Positions 25,019 through 33,430 of a stretch of DNA of 64,000 nucleotides are shown here, piece by piece. Position 1 is the first letter of the stretch. Every line of letters begins with the position of its first letter. This DNA comes from Paenibacillus sp. A3. GTDB taxonomy: Bacteria; Bacillota; Bacilli; Paenibacillales; NBRC-103111. The translations under genes and the position numbers were made by a program. Under the pieces are notes generated by a model. The model was given only the letters and a program-made list of their open reading frames with translations. It made no database searches and was not told where the DNA came from. The stretch spans positions 1 through 64,000 of the forward strand of contig NZ_JTHN01000081.1 in assembly GCF_001399685.1 (NCBI RefSeq), given 5' to 3'.

Positions 25019-25789
25019 ATGAGCATGGTTTACGTAAACGGACTGAACAAAATATACCCGGGGCATATCGCCACACAGGCCCTCACCGATATTCACCTGA
25101 CGATTGAAAAAGGAGAATTCGTTGGCATTATGGGGCCATCGGGCAGTGGGAAAACAACGCTGCTCCATATGGTGTCGACCATAGACACGCCAAGCTCGGG
25201 AACAGTTCTGATAAACGGCATAGACCCTTATCAAATGAAGAAAGACGATTTGGCGGTATTCCGGCGAAGACAGCTCGGATTCGTCTTTCAAGATTTCAAC
25301 CTGCTCGATACGCTGACGATTGCGGAAAATATCGTGCTGCCCTTGACGCTCGACAATAAGCCGCTCGCCGAGATGGAAGCCAGGCTGAAGCAGGTCGCCG
25401 ACCGGCTGAACCTTAGCGAATTTCTGAACAAACGCCCCTATGAAATTTCGGGCGGTCAGCGCCAACGCACCGCCATTGCCCGGGCGATCGTCACGTCTCC
25501 GGCGCTGCTGCTGGCCGACGAGCCTACGGGGTCGCTCGACTCCAACGCCTCCCGCATCGTCATGGAATCGTTGGAAAGCATTAACCGGTACGAGCGGACC
25601 ACCATCATGCTTGTGACGCACGACCCGCTTGCCGCGAGCTATTGCAGCCGGATCGTCTTTATTAAGGACGGACGGCTGGCAGCTGAAATCCACCGGGGCG
25701 ACAGCCGGCAAACTTTTTTTCAAAAGATCATCGACACGTTGTCCTTCTGGGGAGGTCATACGCATGAGCTTTCCTCAATTCGCGTTTAA
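25019..25789 (+). CDS. BceA-like ABC transporter ATPase
   Basis: A 256-residue MacB/LolD-type ATPase. Start at ATG 25019 (MSMVYVNGLNKIYPG) behind AGGGGAT. Walker A GPSGSGKTT, Q-loop VFQDFNLLDTLTIAENI, signature ISGGQRQRTAIARAI, Walker B LLLADEPTGSLDS, H-loop VTHDPLAASYC. The last 26 bases overlap the permease start. Together they form a BceAB module that frees lipid-cycle intermediates from bacitracin-like peptides and, with BceS, acts as flux sensor. Confidence 0.93.
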   Translation: MSMVYVNGLNKIYPGHIATQALTDIHLTIEKGEFVGIMGPSGSGKTTLLHMVSTIDTPSSGTVLINGIDPYQMKKDDLAVFRRRQLGFVFQDFNLLDTLTIAENIVLPLTLDNKPLAEMEARLKQVADRLNLSEFLNKRPYEISGGQRQRTAIARAIVTSPALLLADEPTGSLDSNASRIVMESLESINRYERTTIMLVTHDPLAASYCSRIVFIKDGRLAAEIHRGDSRQTFFQKIIDTLSFWGGHTHELSSIRV

Positions 25790-27683
25790 CAATGTCAAGC
25801 GCAACGCACGGGCTTACTTCGCTTATTTTCTAAGCAGCACCTTTATGGTGATGATATTTTTCTCGTTCGCCGTCTTCGTGTACCATCCCGAAATCGGGCA
25901 GATTCCGATGGGACCGCTCAAGCGCGCAGTTCTGCAGACTTCCGAGGGTGTCATCTTCGTATTCGCCATCTTCTTCGTGCTGTATTCGATCGGCATGTTT
26001 TTGAAATCCCGCCAGCGGGAATTCGGACTGTTGCTTCTGTTGGGCGCTACATCAAGCCAAATTAACCGGCTCGTCTTTATGGAAAACATGCTGATCGGCG
26101 CCGGCTCCATCGTCACCGGGATCGCCGGGGGACTACTTCTGTCCAAGCTGTTCCTGCTGTGCGGCACCCGGATGATGGAGATCCGGGAGCTTCCTTTTTA
26201 TTGGCCGGCAGGTGCGATATGGCTGACCGCCGTTTCCTTTTCGCTGCTGTTCGCGGGCATCTCGCTGTTTACTTTATTTTTCATCCGCAAAAGAAACGTC
26301 GCGGAGCTGCTGCAAGGCAGCTATCGGCCGAAAAAAGAGCCGAGAAGCTCGCTCTTCCTCACGGTCATTGGGGGGATGCTGCTTGCCGTCGGCTTCCTGG
26401 CGCTTTATGCGGGAAAGCTGTCTCCCAAGCTCGTCCTCCTTGCAGCGGCGACAGGGATCGCAGCCACCTACTTTTTTTATTCCCAGCTTTCGGTGCTCGT
26501 CATCCGTCTGTTGAAGCGAAGCCGCAAGGCTTTATGGCGAGGGTCGAACCTGCTCTGGGTATCGGAATTGGCGTATAAAATGAAAGATAACGCGCGGATT
26601 TTGTTTCTCGTCACGGTAGTCACCTCCATCGCCAGTATGAGCGCAAGCTTTGTGCTGGCCGTTGACGAAACGAATCGGAAGGAATACGAAAACAATCCTT
26701 TTGCCATCGAATACTACAGCTTCGACGAGCGGCATACGGAACAAGAGTTGGCGACAATAAACGAACTGCTGGATGGGGAGGGAGTGTCTTACCGGTCTGT
26801 TAAGGTGGAGAACCTTTACCGGCGAACGGTTCACGACGCGGTTCCTTCCGTCGAAATCATCGCCGCAAGCCGCTTCAACCGGTTAGCGGCTGCGATGAAT
26901 CTCCCGGAAGCGGCACCGGATAACGGCGAAGCCATCCTCATAAGCGGCCCGGCCCAACCGTCGCACGGCCATATGACACCGGGGGACAAAATCACGCTCG
27001 ATTCCGGTCATACGGTGTCCGTTACGAAAGTTTTCGAACGCGAAGCTTTACCGTTCATGAGCTGGGCAAGTATTGTGGTCGTAAATGACAATTCGTATCG
27101 CACGATACAGGGGGATGCCAAGAGCAGCGTCCTTTTTGTGTATCATGTGCCGGAGTGGAATAACGGTCCTCCGCCCGGGCCGGACAGTCCCGAGGCCGTC
27201 ATCGGAGACAAGCTGAAGAAACGGCTGCAAGAAAACCGTGAGCCGCATGGAAGCTCAAACTCTTTTTCCATCCGGATCTGGAGCTATTTAAACTTAAAGC
27301 AGGCGGCAGCCTTATTCAGCTTCATCGGGATTTTCATCGCGTTCCTGTTTTCCGTATCGTCCGCCAGCTTTCTGTATTTCAAGCTGCATACCGAGCTTGC
27401 TTCGGACAGCAGAATGTATCATGCGCTCTCCAAGATTGGACTGAGCGCTTCGGAGATGCGAACATCGGCCACGCTGCAGATCGGCTTGCTGTTCTTTATT
27501 CCTATCGCGATCTCCACCGTGCAGACGCTGATCGTGATGCGGCCCGTTCTCGGCACAATGTACGTTTATTCCGTATACAAGCCCGTTCTCATCGTCTCGG
27601 CAGCGTTTCTGGGCGCCCAGACCGTATATTTTTTCCTGGTCCGCTCCCGCTATTTACACCGCTTGAAAAGAACCATGGTTTGA
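25764..27683 (+). CDS. BceB-like FtsX-family permease
   Basis: A 639-residue permease (BceB is about 646). Start at ATG 25764 (MSFPQFAFNNVKRNARAYFA), eight bases after GGAGG; the family start FxxxNVKRNxxxY is intact. Ten TM helices are expected; an extracellular domain of about 200 residues (roughly 355-555: NRKEYENNPFAIEYYSF to EPHGSSNSFSIRIW) lies between helices 7 and 8, as in all BceB proteins, and binds the peptide-lipid complex. FtsX-type helix LLLGATSSQINRLVFMENM is seen. Last gene of the resistance module. Confidence 0.92.
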   Translation: MSFPQFAFNNVKRNARAYFAYFLSSTFMVMIFFSFAVFVYHPEIGQIPMGPLKRAVLQTSEGVIFVFAIFFVLYSIGMFLKSRQREFGLLLLLGATSSQINRLVFMENMLIGAGSIVTGIAGGLLLSKLFLLCGTRMMEIRELPFYWPAGAIWLTAVSFSLLFAGISLFTLFFIRKRNVAELLQGSYRPKKEPRSSLFLTVIGGMLLAVGFLALYAGKLSPKLVLLAAATGIAATYFFYSQLSVLVIRLLKRSRKALWRGSNLLWVSELAYKMKDNARILFLVTVVTSIASMSASFVLAVDETNRKEYENNPFAIEYYSFDERHTEQELATINELLDGEGVSYRSVKVENLYRRTVHDAVPSVEIIAASRFNRLAAAMNLPEAAPDNGEAILISGPAQPSHGHMTPGDKITLDSGHTVSVTKVFEREALPFMSWASIVVVNDNSYRTIQGDAKSSVLFVYHVPEWNNGPPPGPDSPEAVIGDKLKKRLQENREPHGSSNSFSIRIWSYLNLKQAAALFSFIGIFIAFLFSVSSASFLYFKLHTELASDSRMYHALSKIGLSASEMRTSATLQIGLLFFIPIAISTVQTLIVMRPVLGTMYVYSVYKPVLIVSAAFLGAQTVYFFLVRSRYLHRLKRTMV

Positions 27684-27704
27684 CGAATGCCGGACGAATG
27701 AACG

Positions 27705-27742
27705 AAAAGCCGCCTCCCGGAAAAATGCCGGGGGCGGCAGCC
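27705..27742. terminator. Bidirectional terminator between bceB-like and SCP2 genes
   Basis: GCCGCCTCCCGG...CCGGGGGCGGC is a strong GC stem between convergent genes. A TTTT run follows on the minus strand, ending the fatty-acid operon transcript. Confidence 0.75.
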
Positions 27743-27745
27743 GAT

Positions 27746-28066
27746 TCAATACGCCTTCAAAATTTCCTGAAGCTTCAAAGCCAAGCCGACACGCCCGTCC
27801 ACTTTGAGCGAGCCGAGCATAAACGCCATCGTCGTGTTCAAATCGTTGCGAAGCAGCTTAACGAAATTGGACGCCGACAGCTTCAGCGTGCAATCGGCCG
27901 GATGGGGCGTTCCTTCCAGCACTTCGACGGTGCCGGAATCGAAGCGGACCTGAAACGGCTCGTTTTCGTCCAGATCGAACTGATATACGTAATGAAGCGG
28001 CCGGATCGGCTCCGGATTCGCCTGCATCCGCTCAACCATCTCCTGTAAGCTTTCCTTGACCGTCAT
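27746..28066 (-). CDS. SCP2 sterol-binding-domain protein
   Basis: A 106-residue lipid-binding-type protein: start at ATG giving MTVKESLQEMVERMQANPEP, with GGAGGGAAGGA upstream. The fold signature appears as YQFDLDENEPFQVRFDSG, ADCTLKLSASNFVKLLRND and FMLGSLKVDGRVGLALKLQ. SCP2 proteins bind fatty acyl-CoA or sterol-like ligands; bacterial members are found beside acyl-CoA enzymes. Last gene of the fad-linked transcript, 51 bases after the thioesterase. Probably an acyl-CoA carrier or buffer; the precise job is unknown. Confidence 0.9.
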   Translation of the reverse strand: MTVKESLQEMVERMQANPEPIRPLHYVYQFDLDENEPFQVRFDSGTVEVLEGTPHPADCTLKLSASNFVKLLRNDLNTTMAFMLGSLKVDGRVGLALKLQEILKAY

Positions 28067-28117
28067 TTGCCGTCCTTCCCTCCTTCCTCCTAAATGATAA
28101 CACCCTGCCACTCCGGT

Positions 28118-28543
28118 TTATTCAGTCCCCCGCCATTCGACGATGCGGAACGTCCCGGTGCCGAAGGCGCAGAGCTGCCCTTCTTCGTTATACACATGCC
28201 CTTGCGCGGTGATCATGCGCCCAGAGCTGTGTATGATCTCGGCGGTGACTTTCATCTCCCCCTTGGCGATCGGGGCCATATAATGAAGATTCAGGTTCGT
28301 CGTGACGACGTTCTCGTTCGGCTTCGCAGCCATGGCGACAAGCCCCATGACGGAGTCGAGCAGCGTAGCGTGGACGCCGCCGTGCACGATGCCGATCAGA
28401 TTATGATGATGCGGCTGGATGCTCAGCGATACGGCCGCCCGATCCGAAGCGAACGTATCGATCCGGGCTCCGATATGTTCCCAGAACGATCCGCGTGCCG
28501 CTTGTTCCAGGCGTTTGATAAATGCCGATGCTTGATTGTCCAT
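28118..28543 (-). CDS. PaaI-family acyl-CoA thioesterase
   Basis: A 141-residue hotdog-fold thioesterase. The conserved helix segment HNLIGIVHGGVHATLLDSVMG contains the HGG motif and catalytic Asp position of the PaaI group (shown here as overlapping parts). TTNLNLHYMAPIAKGEM is the central strand pair. It hydrolyses acyl-CoA to free CoA, a useful safety valve next to beta-oxidation genes. It follows the acyl-CoA synthetase by 33 bases. Substrate chain length cannot be read from sequence. Confidence 0.9.
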   Translation of the reverse strand: MDNQASAFIKRLEQAARGSFWEHIGARIDTFASDRAAVSLSIQPHHHNLIGIVHGGVHATLLDSVMGLVAMAAKPNENVVTTNLNLHYMAPIAKGEMKVTAEIIHSSGRMITAQGHVYNEEGQLCAFGTGTFRIVEWRGTE

Positions 28544-28576
28544 ACCAGGCCCTCCCGGAAATAAAATGTAAGCGTC

Positions 28577-30274
28577 CTAGCCGTTTTTCTTGAGCTTCTC
28601 CGCTTCTTCCTCCGCCAGCTTGTGGCGAAGCACTTTCCCGACCATCGTTTTCGGCAAGCTGTCCCGGAACTCGTACTGCTTCGGCACCTTGTATGCCGCG
28701 AGCCGTTCCTTGCACCAAGCCTTGAACGCATCGGCATCGCCCTTCGCCTCAGGCTTCAGCACGATATACGCCTTGACCGTTTCTCCGCGGTAGGTGTCGA
28801 TGATTCCTGCGACGACGGCCTCCTCGACATCGGGATGCTCGTACAATACTTCTTCGACCTCGCGCGGATAAATATTGTAACCGCTCGCAATAATCATGTC
28901 CTTGCGCCGGTCCAAAATGTAAAAATACCCTTCCTCGTCCATTCGGGCCAAATCTCCCGTATATAACCAGCCGTCCTTCAATATTTTCGCAGTTTCCTCC
29001 GGCTTGTTCCAATAGCCCTTCATGACTTGCGGGCCGCGGACCGTCAGCTCTCCGATTTCGCCGACCCGCATTTCCTCGCCCGTCTCCGGGTTCACGATCC
29101 GGGCATCCGTATCGGGGAACGGAACTCCGATGGAGCCCAGCTTGCGCTTCTCCCAAATGTTGTTGGCATGCGTCACGGGAGACGCTTCGGTCAAGCCGTA
29201 CCCTTCGATCAGCTTGCCGCCCGTAATCGATTCGAACGATTCCTGCACTTCCAACGGCAAAGAAGCCGAGCCGCTAATACAGAACCGGATGGACGACAAG
29301 TCGAAGCGCTTGATGTTCTGATGGTGGATGAGCGAAATATACATCGTCGGCGCGCCGGGAAAAACGGTCGGTTTCAGCTTATCGATCGTTTGCAGCACTT
29401 GATTCACCTCGTAACGGGGAATCAAAATCAAAGTACCCGCCGTATACACGGCTTGATTCAGCAGTACCGTCATCCCGAACACATGAAAAAAGGGAAGGAC
29501 CGCCAAATACGTTTCTTTCGCAATTTGCGAGCGGTACGACCAAAGCCTGCTTTGAATTGTATTGGCGATCAGATTCGTGTGCGTCAGCATGACGCCCTTC
29601 GGAATGCCGGTCGTGCCGCCTGTATATTGAAGCAGCGCCAGATCGCGGTCGGCATCGACCTTCGCCTCGTGCGGCGTCGCCGTCGCCTGCTCCAACAGCT
29701 CCATAAACGCAACGACGCCGTTTCCGTAGACAACGTCGCGTTTCAGGTTGTCTTTTTTGGCCTTTAACGGATAAAGCACGTTCTTGGGAAAAGGAAGATA
29801 GTCTTTGATGGAAGTAACGATCACATGCTTGATCCCGGTCAGCGGGACCACCTTCGCGACGCGCTCGTATAGCAGATCGAGCGTGACGATCACATGGGCG
29901 CCGGAGTCCTTCATCTGGTACTCCAGCTCCCGCGGCATATACATCGGATTGGTCATGACGACGATGCCGCCCATGAGCATCGTTCCGTAATAGGCGATCA
30001 CCGCCTGCGGACAATTGGGCAGCATCACCGCGACCCGGTCCCCCCTGCGAACGCCCAGATTCGCAAGGGCGTTCGCAAAGCGGTAAGCGGATTGAAGCAA
30101 TTGACGATACGTTATTTTTTTGCCTAAAAAGTATAAGGCCGTTTGGTTCGGATAGTCCGAAGCCGTTTGTACCAAAAAATGCGCTAAGTTTTGCTTCGGG
30201 TATTCGCAGGTCGATGGCACTTCGACAGGATAATGTCTTAACCATGGCTTGTCGGACAAGTTCGACCACCCCAT
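28577..30274 (-). CDS. lcfA: Long-chain acyl-CoA synthetase (LcfA/FadD type)
   Basis: Activates fatty acids to acyl-CoA via an acyl-adenylate. The 565-residue product has the AMP-binding P-loop LLQYTGGTTGIPKGVMLTH, the motif EGYGLTEASPV, the linker GWLYTGDLARMDEEGYFYI with DRRKDMIIASGYNIYPREVE, and the C-terminal catalytic lysine in LPKTMVGKVLRHKLAEEE. It lies 16 bases after the acyl-CoA dehydrogenase and shares its operon. Family is sure; chain-length preference inferred from the operon. Confidence 0.93.
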   Translation of the reverse strand: MGWSNLSDKPWLRHYPVEVPSTCEYPKQNLAHFLVQTASDYPNQTALYFLGKKITYRQLLQSAYRFANALANLGVRRGDRVAVMLPNCPQAVIAYYGTMLMGGIVVMTNPMYMPRELEYQMKDSGAHVIVTLDLLYERVAKVVPLTGIKHVIVTSIKDYLPFPKNVLYPLKAKKDNLKRDVVYGNGVVAFMELLEQATATPHEAKVDADRDLALLQYTGGTTGIPKGVMLTHTNLIANTIQSRLWSYRSQIAKETYLAVLPFFHVFGMTVLLNQAVYTAGTLILIPRYEVNQVLQTIDKLKPTVFPGAPTMYISLIHHQNIKRFDLSSIRFCISGSASLPLEVQESFESITGGKLIEGYGLTEASPVTHANNIWEKRKLGSIGVPFPDTDARIVNPETGEEMRVGEIGELTVRGPQVMKGYWNKPEETAKILKDGWLYTGDLARMDEEGYFYILDRRKDMIIASGYNIYPREVEEVLYEHPDVEEAVVAGIIDTYRGETVKAYIVLKPEAKGDADAFKAWCKERLAAYKVPKQYEFRDSLPKTMVGKVLRHKLAEEEAEKLKKNG

Positions 30275-30290
30275 TTGTCAGGTTTCAAGC

Positions 30291-32072
30291 TTAAACTACG
30301 TATTTTTCGGCTTCGATGACGCGAGAAGCGATTTCACGCTTGATTTCGATCGCATTGATCGGGGTTTTGCGGGTCAGTTTTTTCAGGACGGACAATTGGG
30401 TGCGCAGCATGTCGCCGGATTCCATCGCAGCCAGCGCTTCTTTCGCCCATTCCTCAATTCGTGCGAACGATTCGTGCACGAAGACGGTCGTCATGTCGAT
30501 GGCGTTCAGCGCTTTGCCTTCGCCGCCTGCGGCGATCAGCTTCTTCGTGCGCAGCAGCGCGCTTTCCATCGCGAAGACGGAAATCATGATATCGCCCAGG
30601 TGGCTCAAAATTTCCTGCTCCTGGTCCAGCTTCGTCTGATATTTTTGCACCGCTTGCGCACCGACCATAAGAAATATTTTTTTCGCCATGGCCAGCAAAT
30701 GGTTCTCCTGCTCCAGTGTCCCTTCGAACGTCTGCCCCGGCACCAGCGACAGCAGTTCGGACTGCAGTCCCATCGCTTTTTGCATCAAAGGCAGCTCCCC
30801 CTTCATGGCGCGCTTGATCAGCGTTCCGGGGATCAGAAGCCGGTTGATTTCGTTCGTGCCTTCGAAAATGCGGTTAATGCGGGAATCCCGGTAAATGCGC
30901 TCAATCCGGTATTCCTGGGTAAACCCGTAGCCGCCGTGAATTTGCACGCCCTCGTCGGCCACGAAGTCCAGCGTCTCGGAGCCGAACACTTTGTTGATCG
31001 AGCATTCCAGTGCATACTCGGCGATCGCTTTGGCCGATTGCTGCCCGACGTTTGCGCTGCCATGATCGACTTCGCTCAAGCCTTCGTCGAACAAGCCTGC
31101 GTTCCGGTACACCATGCTTTCCAGCACGTACGTGCGGGTGTTCATGTCGGCCAGCTTGGCTCCGATGAGCGGGAAGGACGAAATTTTGCGCCCGAACTGC
31201 GTCCGCTCGTTGGCGTATTTGGCCGAAAGCTCAATCGCATCCTTGGCGGCGCCGACGCAGCCTGCGGCAAGCTTGAAGCGGCCGATGTTCAGGATGTTGA
31301 AGGCGATCAAGTGGCCCTTGCCAACCTCCCACAGCAGGTTTTCCACCGGCACCTTCACGTCTTCCAGAATGAGCGGGCATGTGGACGAGCCTTTGATGCC
31401 CATTTTCTTCTCTTCCGGTCCGATGCTCACGCCTTCCATCGTCCGTTCGACGATGAACGTGCTGAAGTCGGTTCCGTTTACTTTTGCGTACACGATGAAC
31501 ACGTCGGCAAAGCCGGCGTTCGTAATAAACTGCTTCGTACCGTTAAGAATATAATGGCTGCCGTCTTCGGACAAGACCGCCGTCGCTTTCGCGCCCAGCG
31601 CGTCGGAGCCGGAGGAAGGCTCCGTCAGGCAGTAGGCGGCGACTTTCTCGCCGGTCGCAAGCTGCGGCAAATATTTTTTCTTCTGCGCTTCGGTGCCGAA
31701 ATACACGATCGGCAGCGTGCCGATTCCGACGTGCGCGCCCACGGTCAGCGCGAAGGCGGAAGCCTTGGTCAGCCGTTCGTTGATCAGCGTCGAGCTGACC
31801 TTGTCAAGGCCGAGCCCGCCGTAAGCTTCCGGCACATCCGCGCCGAGCAGGCCGAGCTCCCCGGCCTTGCGCAGCATTTTCACGGACAGCTCGTAATCGA
31901 GCTTCTCGATCTCCTCGTCGTGAGGGGCGATGTCACCGGCGACGAAGTCTTCCGTCGTCTGCGCGATCATGCGATGCTCTTCCGTAAAGTCCTCCGGGGT
32001 CACGACCCGGGTAAAATCGATATCTTCGATAATAAAGCTTCCGCCGACCACTTTGCTCATCATTTTGCTCAT
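30291..32072 (-). CDS. fadE: Acyl-CoA dehydrogenase (FadE-like)
   Basis: Catalyses the first oxidation of beta-oxidation, passing electrons to ETF. Start at ATG 32072 (MSKMMSKVVGGSFIIEDI), preceded by AAGGAGAG; an in-frame ATG 48 codons upstream lies in the intergenic hairpin. 593 residues, like Bacillus FadE and longer than the usual 380 because of a C-terminal extension. FAD site YCLTEPSSGSDALGAKATA; YANERTQFGRKISSFPLIGA; catalytic Glu within RINRIFEGTNEINRLLIPG. The ETF genes that accept its electrons are 7 kb away on the other strand. Confidence 0.94.
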   Translation of the reverse strand: MSKMMSKVVGGSFIIEDIDFTRVVTPEDFTEEHRMIAQTTEDFVAGDIAPHDEEIEKLDYELSVKMLRKAGELGLLGADVPEAYGGLGLDKVSSTLINERLTKASAFALTVGAHVGIGTLPIVYFGTEAQKKKYLPQLATGEKVAAYCLTEPSSGSDALGAKATAVLSEDGSHYILNGTKQFITNAGFADVFIVYAKVNGTDFSTFIVERTMEGVSIGPEEKKMGIKGSSTCPLILEDVKVPVENLLWEVGKGHLIAFNILNIGRFKLAAGCVGAAKDAIELSAKYANERTQFGRKISSFPLIGAKLADMNTRTYVLESMVYRNAGLFDEGLSEVDHGSANVGQQSAKAIAEYALECSINKVFGSETLDFVADEGVQIHGGYGFTQEYRIERIYRDSRINRIFEGTNEINRLLIPGTLIKRAMKGELPLMQKAMGLQSELLSLVPGQTFEGTLEQENHLLAMAKKIFLMVGAQAVQKYQTKLDQEQEILSHLGDIMISVFAMESALLRTKKLIAAGGEGKALNAIDMTTVFVHESFARIEEWAKEALAAMESGDMLRTQLSVLKKLTRKTPINAIEIKREIASRVIEAEKYVV

Positions 32073-32153
32073 GTCCGATTCTCTCCTTCGTTTATTTGGA
32101 TAGGGTGAAAAAGAATGCTGCGCGAGCGGATCATTCTTCCGATCGATGCTCCG

Positions 32154-32213
32154 CCCCGCAAAGTGGAGTCCATTCGAAGAAGTCCTCCCAAGTACTTTGC
32201 GGGGACCTTTTTT
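32154..32213 (+). other. Long hairpin with plus-strand T-run inside the minus-strand fad operon
   Basis: CCCCGCAAAGT (32154-32164) pairs perfectly with ACTTTGCGGGG (32194-32204), with further pairing inside. TTTTTT follows on the plus strand. As an intrinsic terminator it would act on antisense transcription; on the fad mRNA it is an intercistronic hairpin without a T-run. Confidence 0.6.
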
Positions 32214-32222
32214 CACTTGGTT

Positions 32223-33407
32223 TTAGCCCGCATGAACCTCAAACACACCGGCCGCGCCCATGCCGCCGCCGATGCACATCGAGACGACACCGATGCCGCC
32301 GCCTCTACGGCGCAGCTCGTGAATCAGCGTCGTAGTCAGCTTCGTGCCCGTGCATCCAAGCGGATGACCGAGCGCGATCGCGCCGCCGTTCACATTGACC
32401 TTCTCTTCGTCCAAGCCAAGCTCGCGAATGATATGCACGCATTGGGACGCAAAGGCTTCGTTGATTTCAAACAAATCGACATCGCCGATCGAAAGGCCGG
32501 CCATACGGAGCGCCTTCGGAATCGCCTCCACCGGCCCGACGCCCATAATTTCCGGGTCCACCCCAGCTAATGCGAACGAACGGAACGTCGCGAGCGGCTT
32601 CAAGCCGAGCGCTTCCGCGCGCTCCTTGCTCATCAGCACAGCTGCGGCTGCGCCGTCGCTCATCTGCGACGAGTTGCCCGCCGTCACCGTGCCGTTCAGC
32701 TTGAAGGACGGCTTCAGCTTGCCCAGCACCTGGGCCGTCGTATCGGCGCGGACGCCCTCGTCGGTATCGAACGCGAACGATTCGCTCTTGACCTTCCCAC
32801 TGTCGTCCACCTGCGTCCATTGCGTCTGCAGCGGAACGATTTCGTCGCGGAATTTCCCGTCGCGGATTGCAGCCGCTGCTTTTTCGTGGGAACGCGCGGA
32901 GAACCGGTCCTGATCCTCACGGGAAATGCCGAACCGATCAGCGACATTTTCGGCCGTATGGCCCATGCCGATATAGACCTCCGGCATTTGTTCCACGATC
33001 TTCGGATTCGGCGAAAGCTTGAATCCGGTCATCGGCACGTGGCTCATGCTCTCGACGCCGCCGGCAACGATCACGTCGGACGAACCGAGCATAATCCGTT
33101 CCGCCGCAAAGGCGATCGATTGCAGGCCGGACGAGCAAAAACGGTTGATCGTGAGCGCCGGCACAGTCACCGGAAAACCGGCATAGAGCGACATGATGCG
33201 GGCAAAGTTAAGCCCCTGCTCGCCTTCCGGCATCGCGCAGCCGATAATGATATCCTCGACATCCTCTTTCTTCAGACCGGGCGCCCGCTCCACGGCGGCT
33301 TCGAGCACGGCCTTGCCCATATCCTCCGCCCGCGTTTGGGCCAAACGGCCTTTTTTCGCTTTGCCGACCGCGGTGCGGGCGACCGATACGATTACAGCTT
33401 CTCTCAT
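32223..33407 (-). CDS. fadA: Acetyl-CoA acyltransferase (thiolase, FadA)
   Basis: Thiolytic last step of beta-oxidation. Start at ATG giving [20 protein letters not shown], six bases after AGAGGTG. 394 residues, normal length. Nucleophile Cys91 in [19 protein letters not shown]; catalytic His in [19 protein letters not shown]; second Cys in [17 protein letters not shown]. Lies 23 bases after fadN; the two form the hydratase/dehydrogenase/thiolase pair as in Bacillus fadNA. Confidence 0.95.
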   Translation of the reverse strand: MREAVIVSVARTAVGKAKKGRLAQTRAEDMGKAVLEAAVERAPGLKKEDVEDIIIGCAMPEGEQGLNFARIMSLYAGFPVTVPALTINRFCSSGLQSIAFAAERIMLGSSDVIVAGGVESMSHVPMTGFKLSPNPKIVEQMPEVYIGMGHTAENVADRFGISREDQDRFSARSHEKAAAAIRDGKFRDEIVPLQTQWTQVDDSGKVKSESFAFDTDEGVRADTTAQVLGKLKPSFKLNGTVTAGNSSQMSDGAAAAVLMSKERAEALGLKPLATFRSFALAGVDPEIMGVGPVEAIPKALRMAGLSIGDVDLFEINEAFASQCVHIIRELGLDEEKVNVNGGAIALGHPLGCTGTKLTTTLIHELRRRGGGIGVVSMCIGGGMGAAGVFEVHAG

Positions 33408-33430
33408 GGGTTTCACCTCTCCCGGGATTA

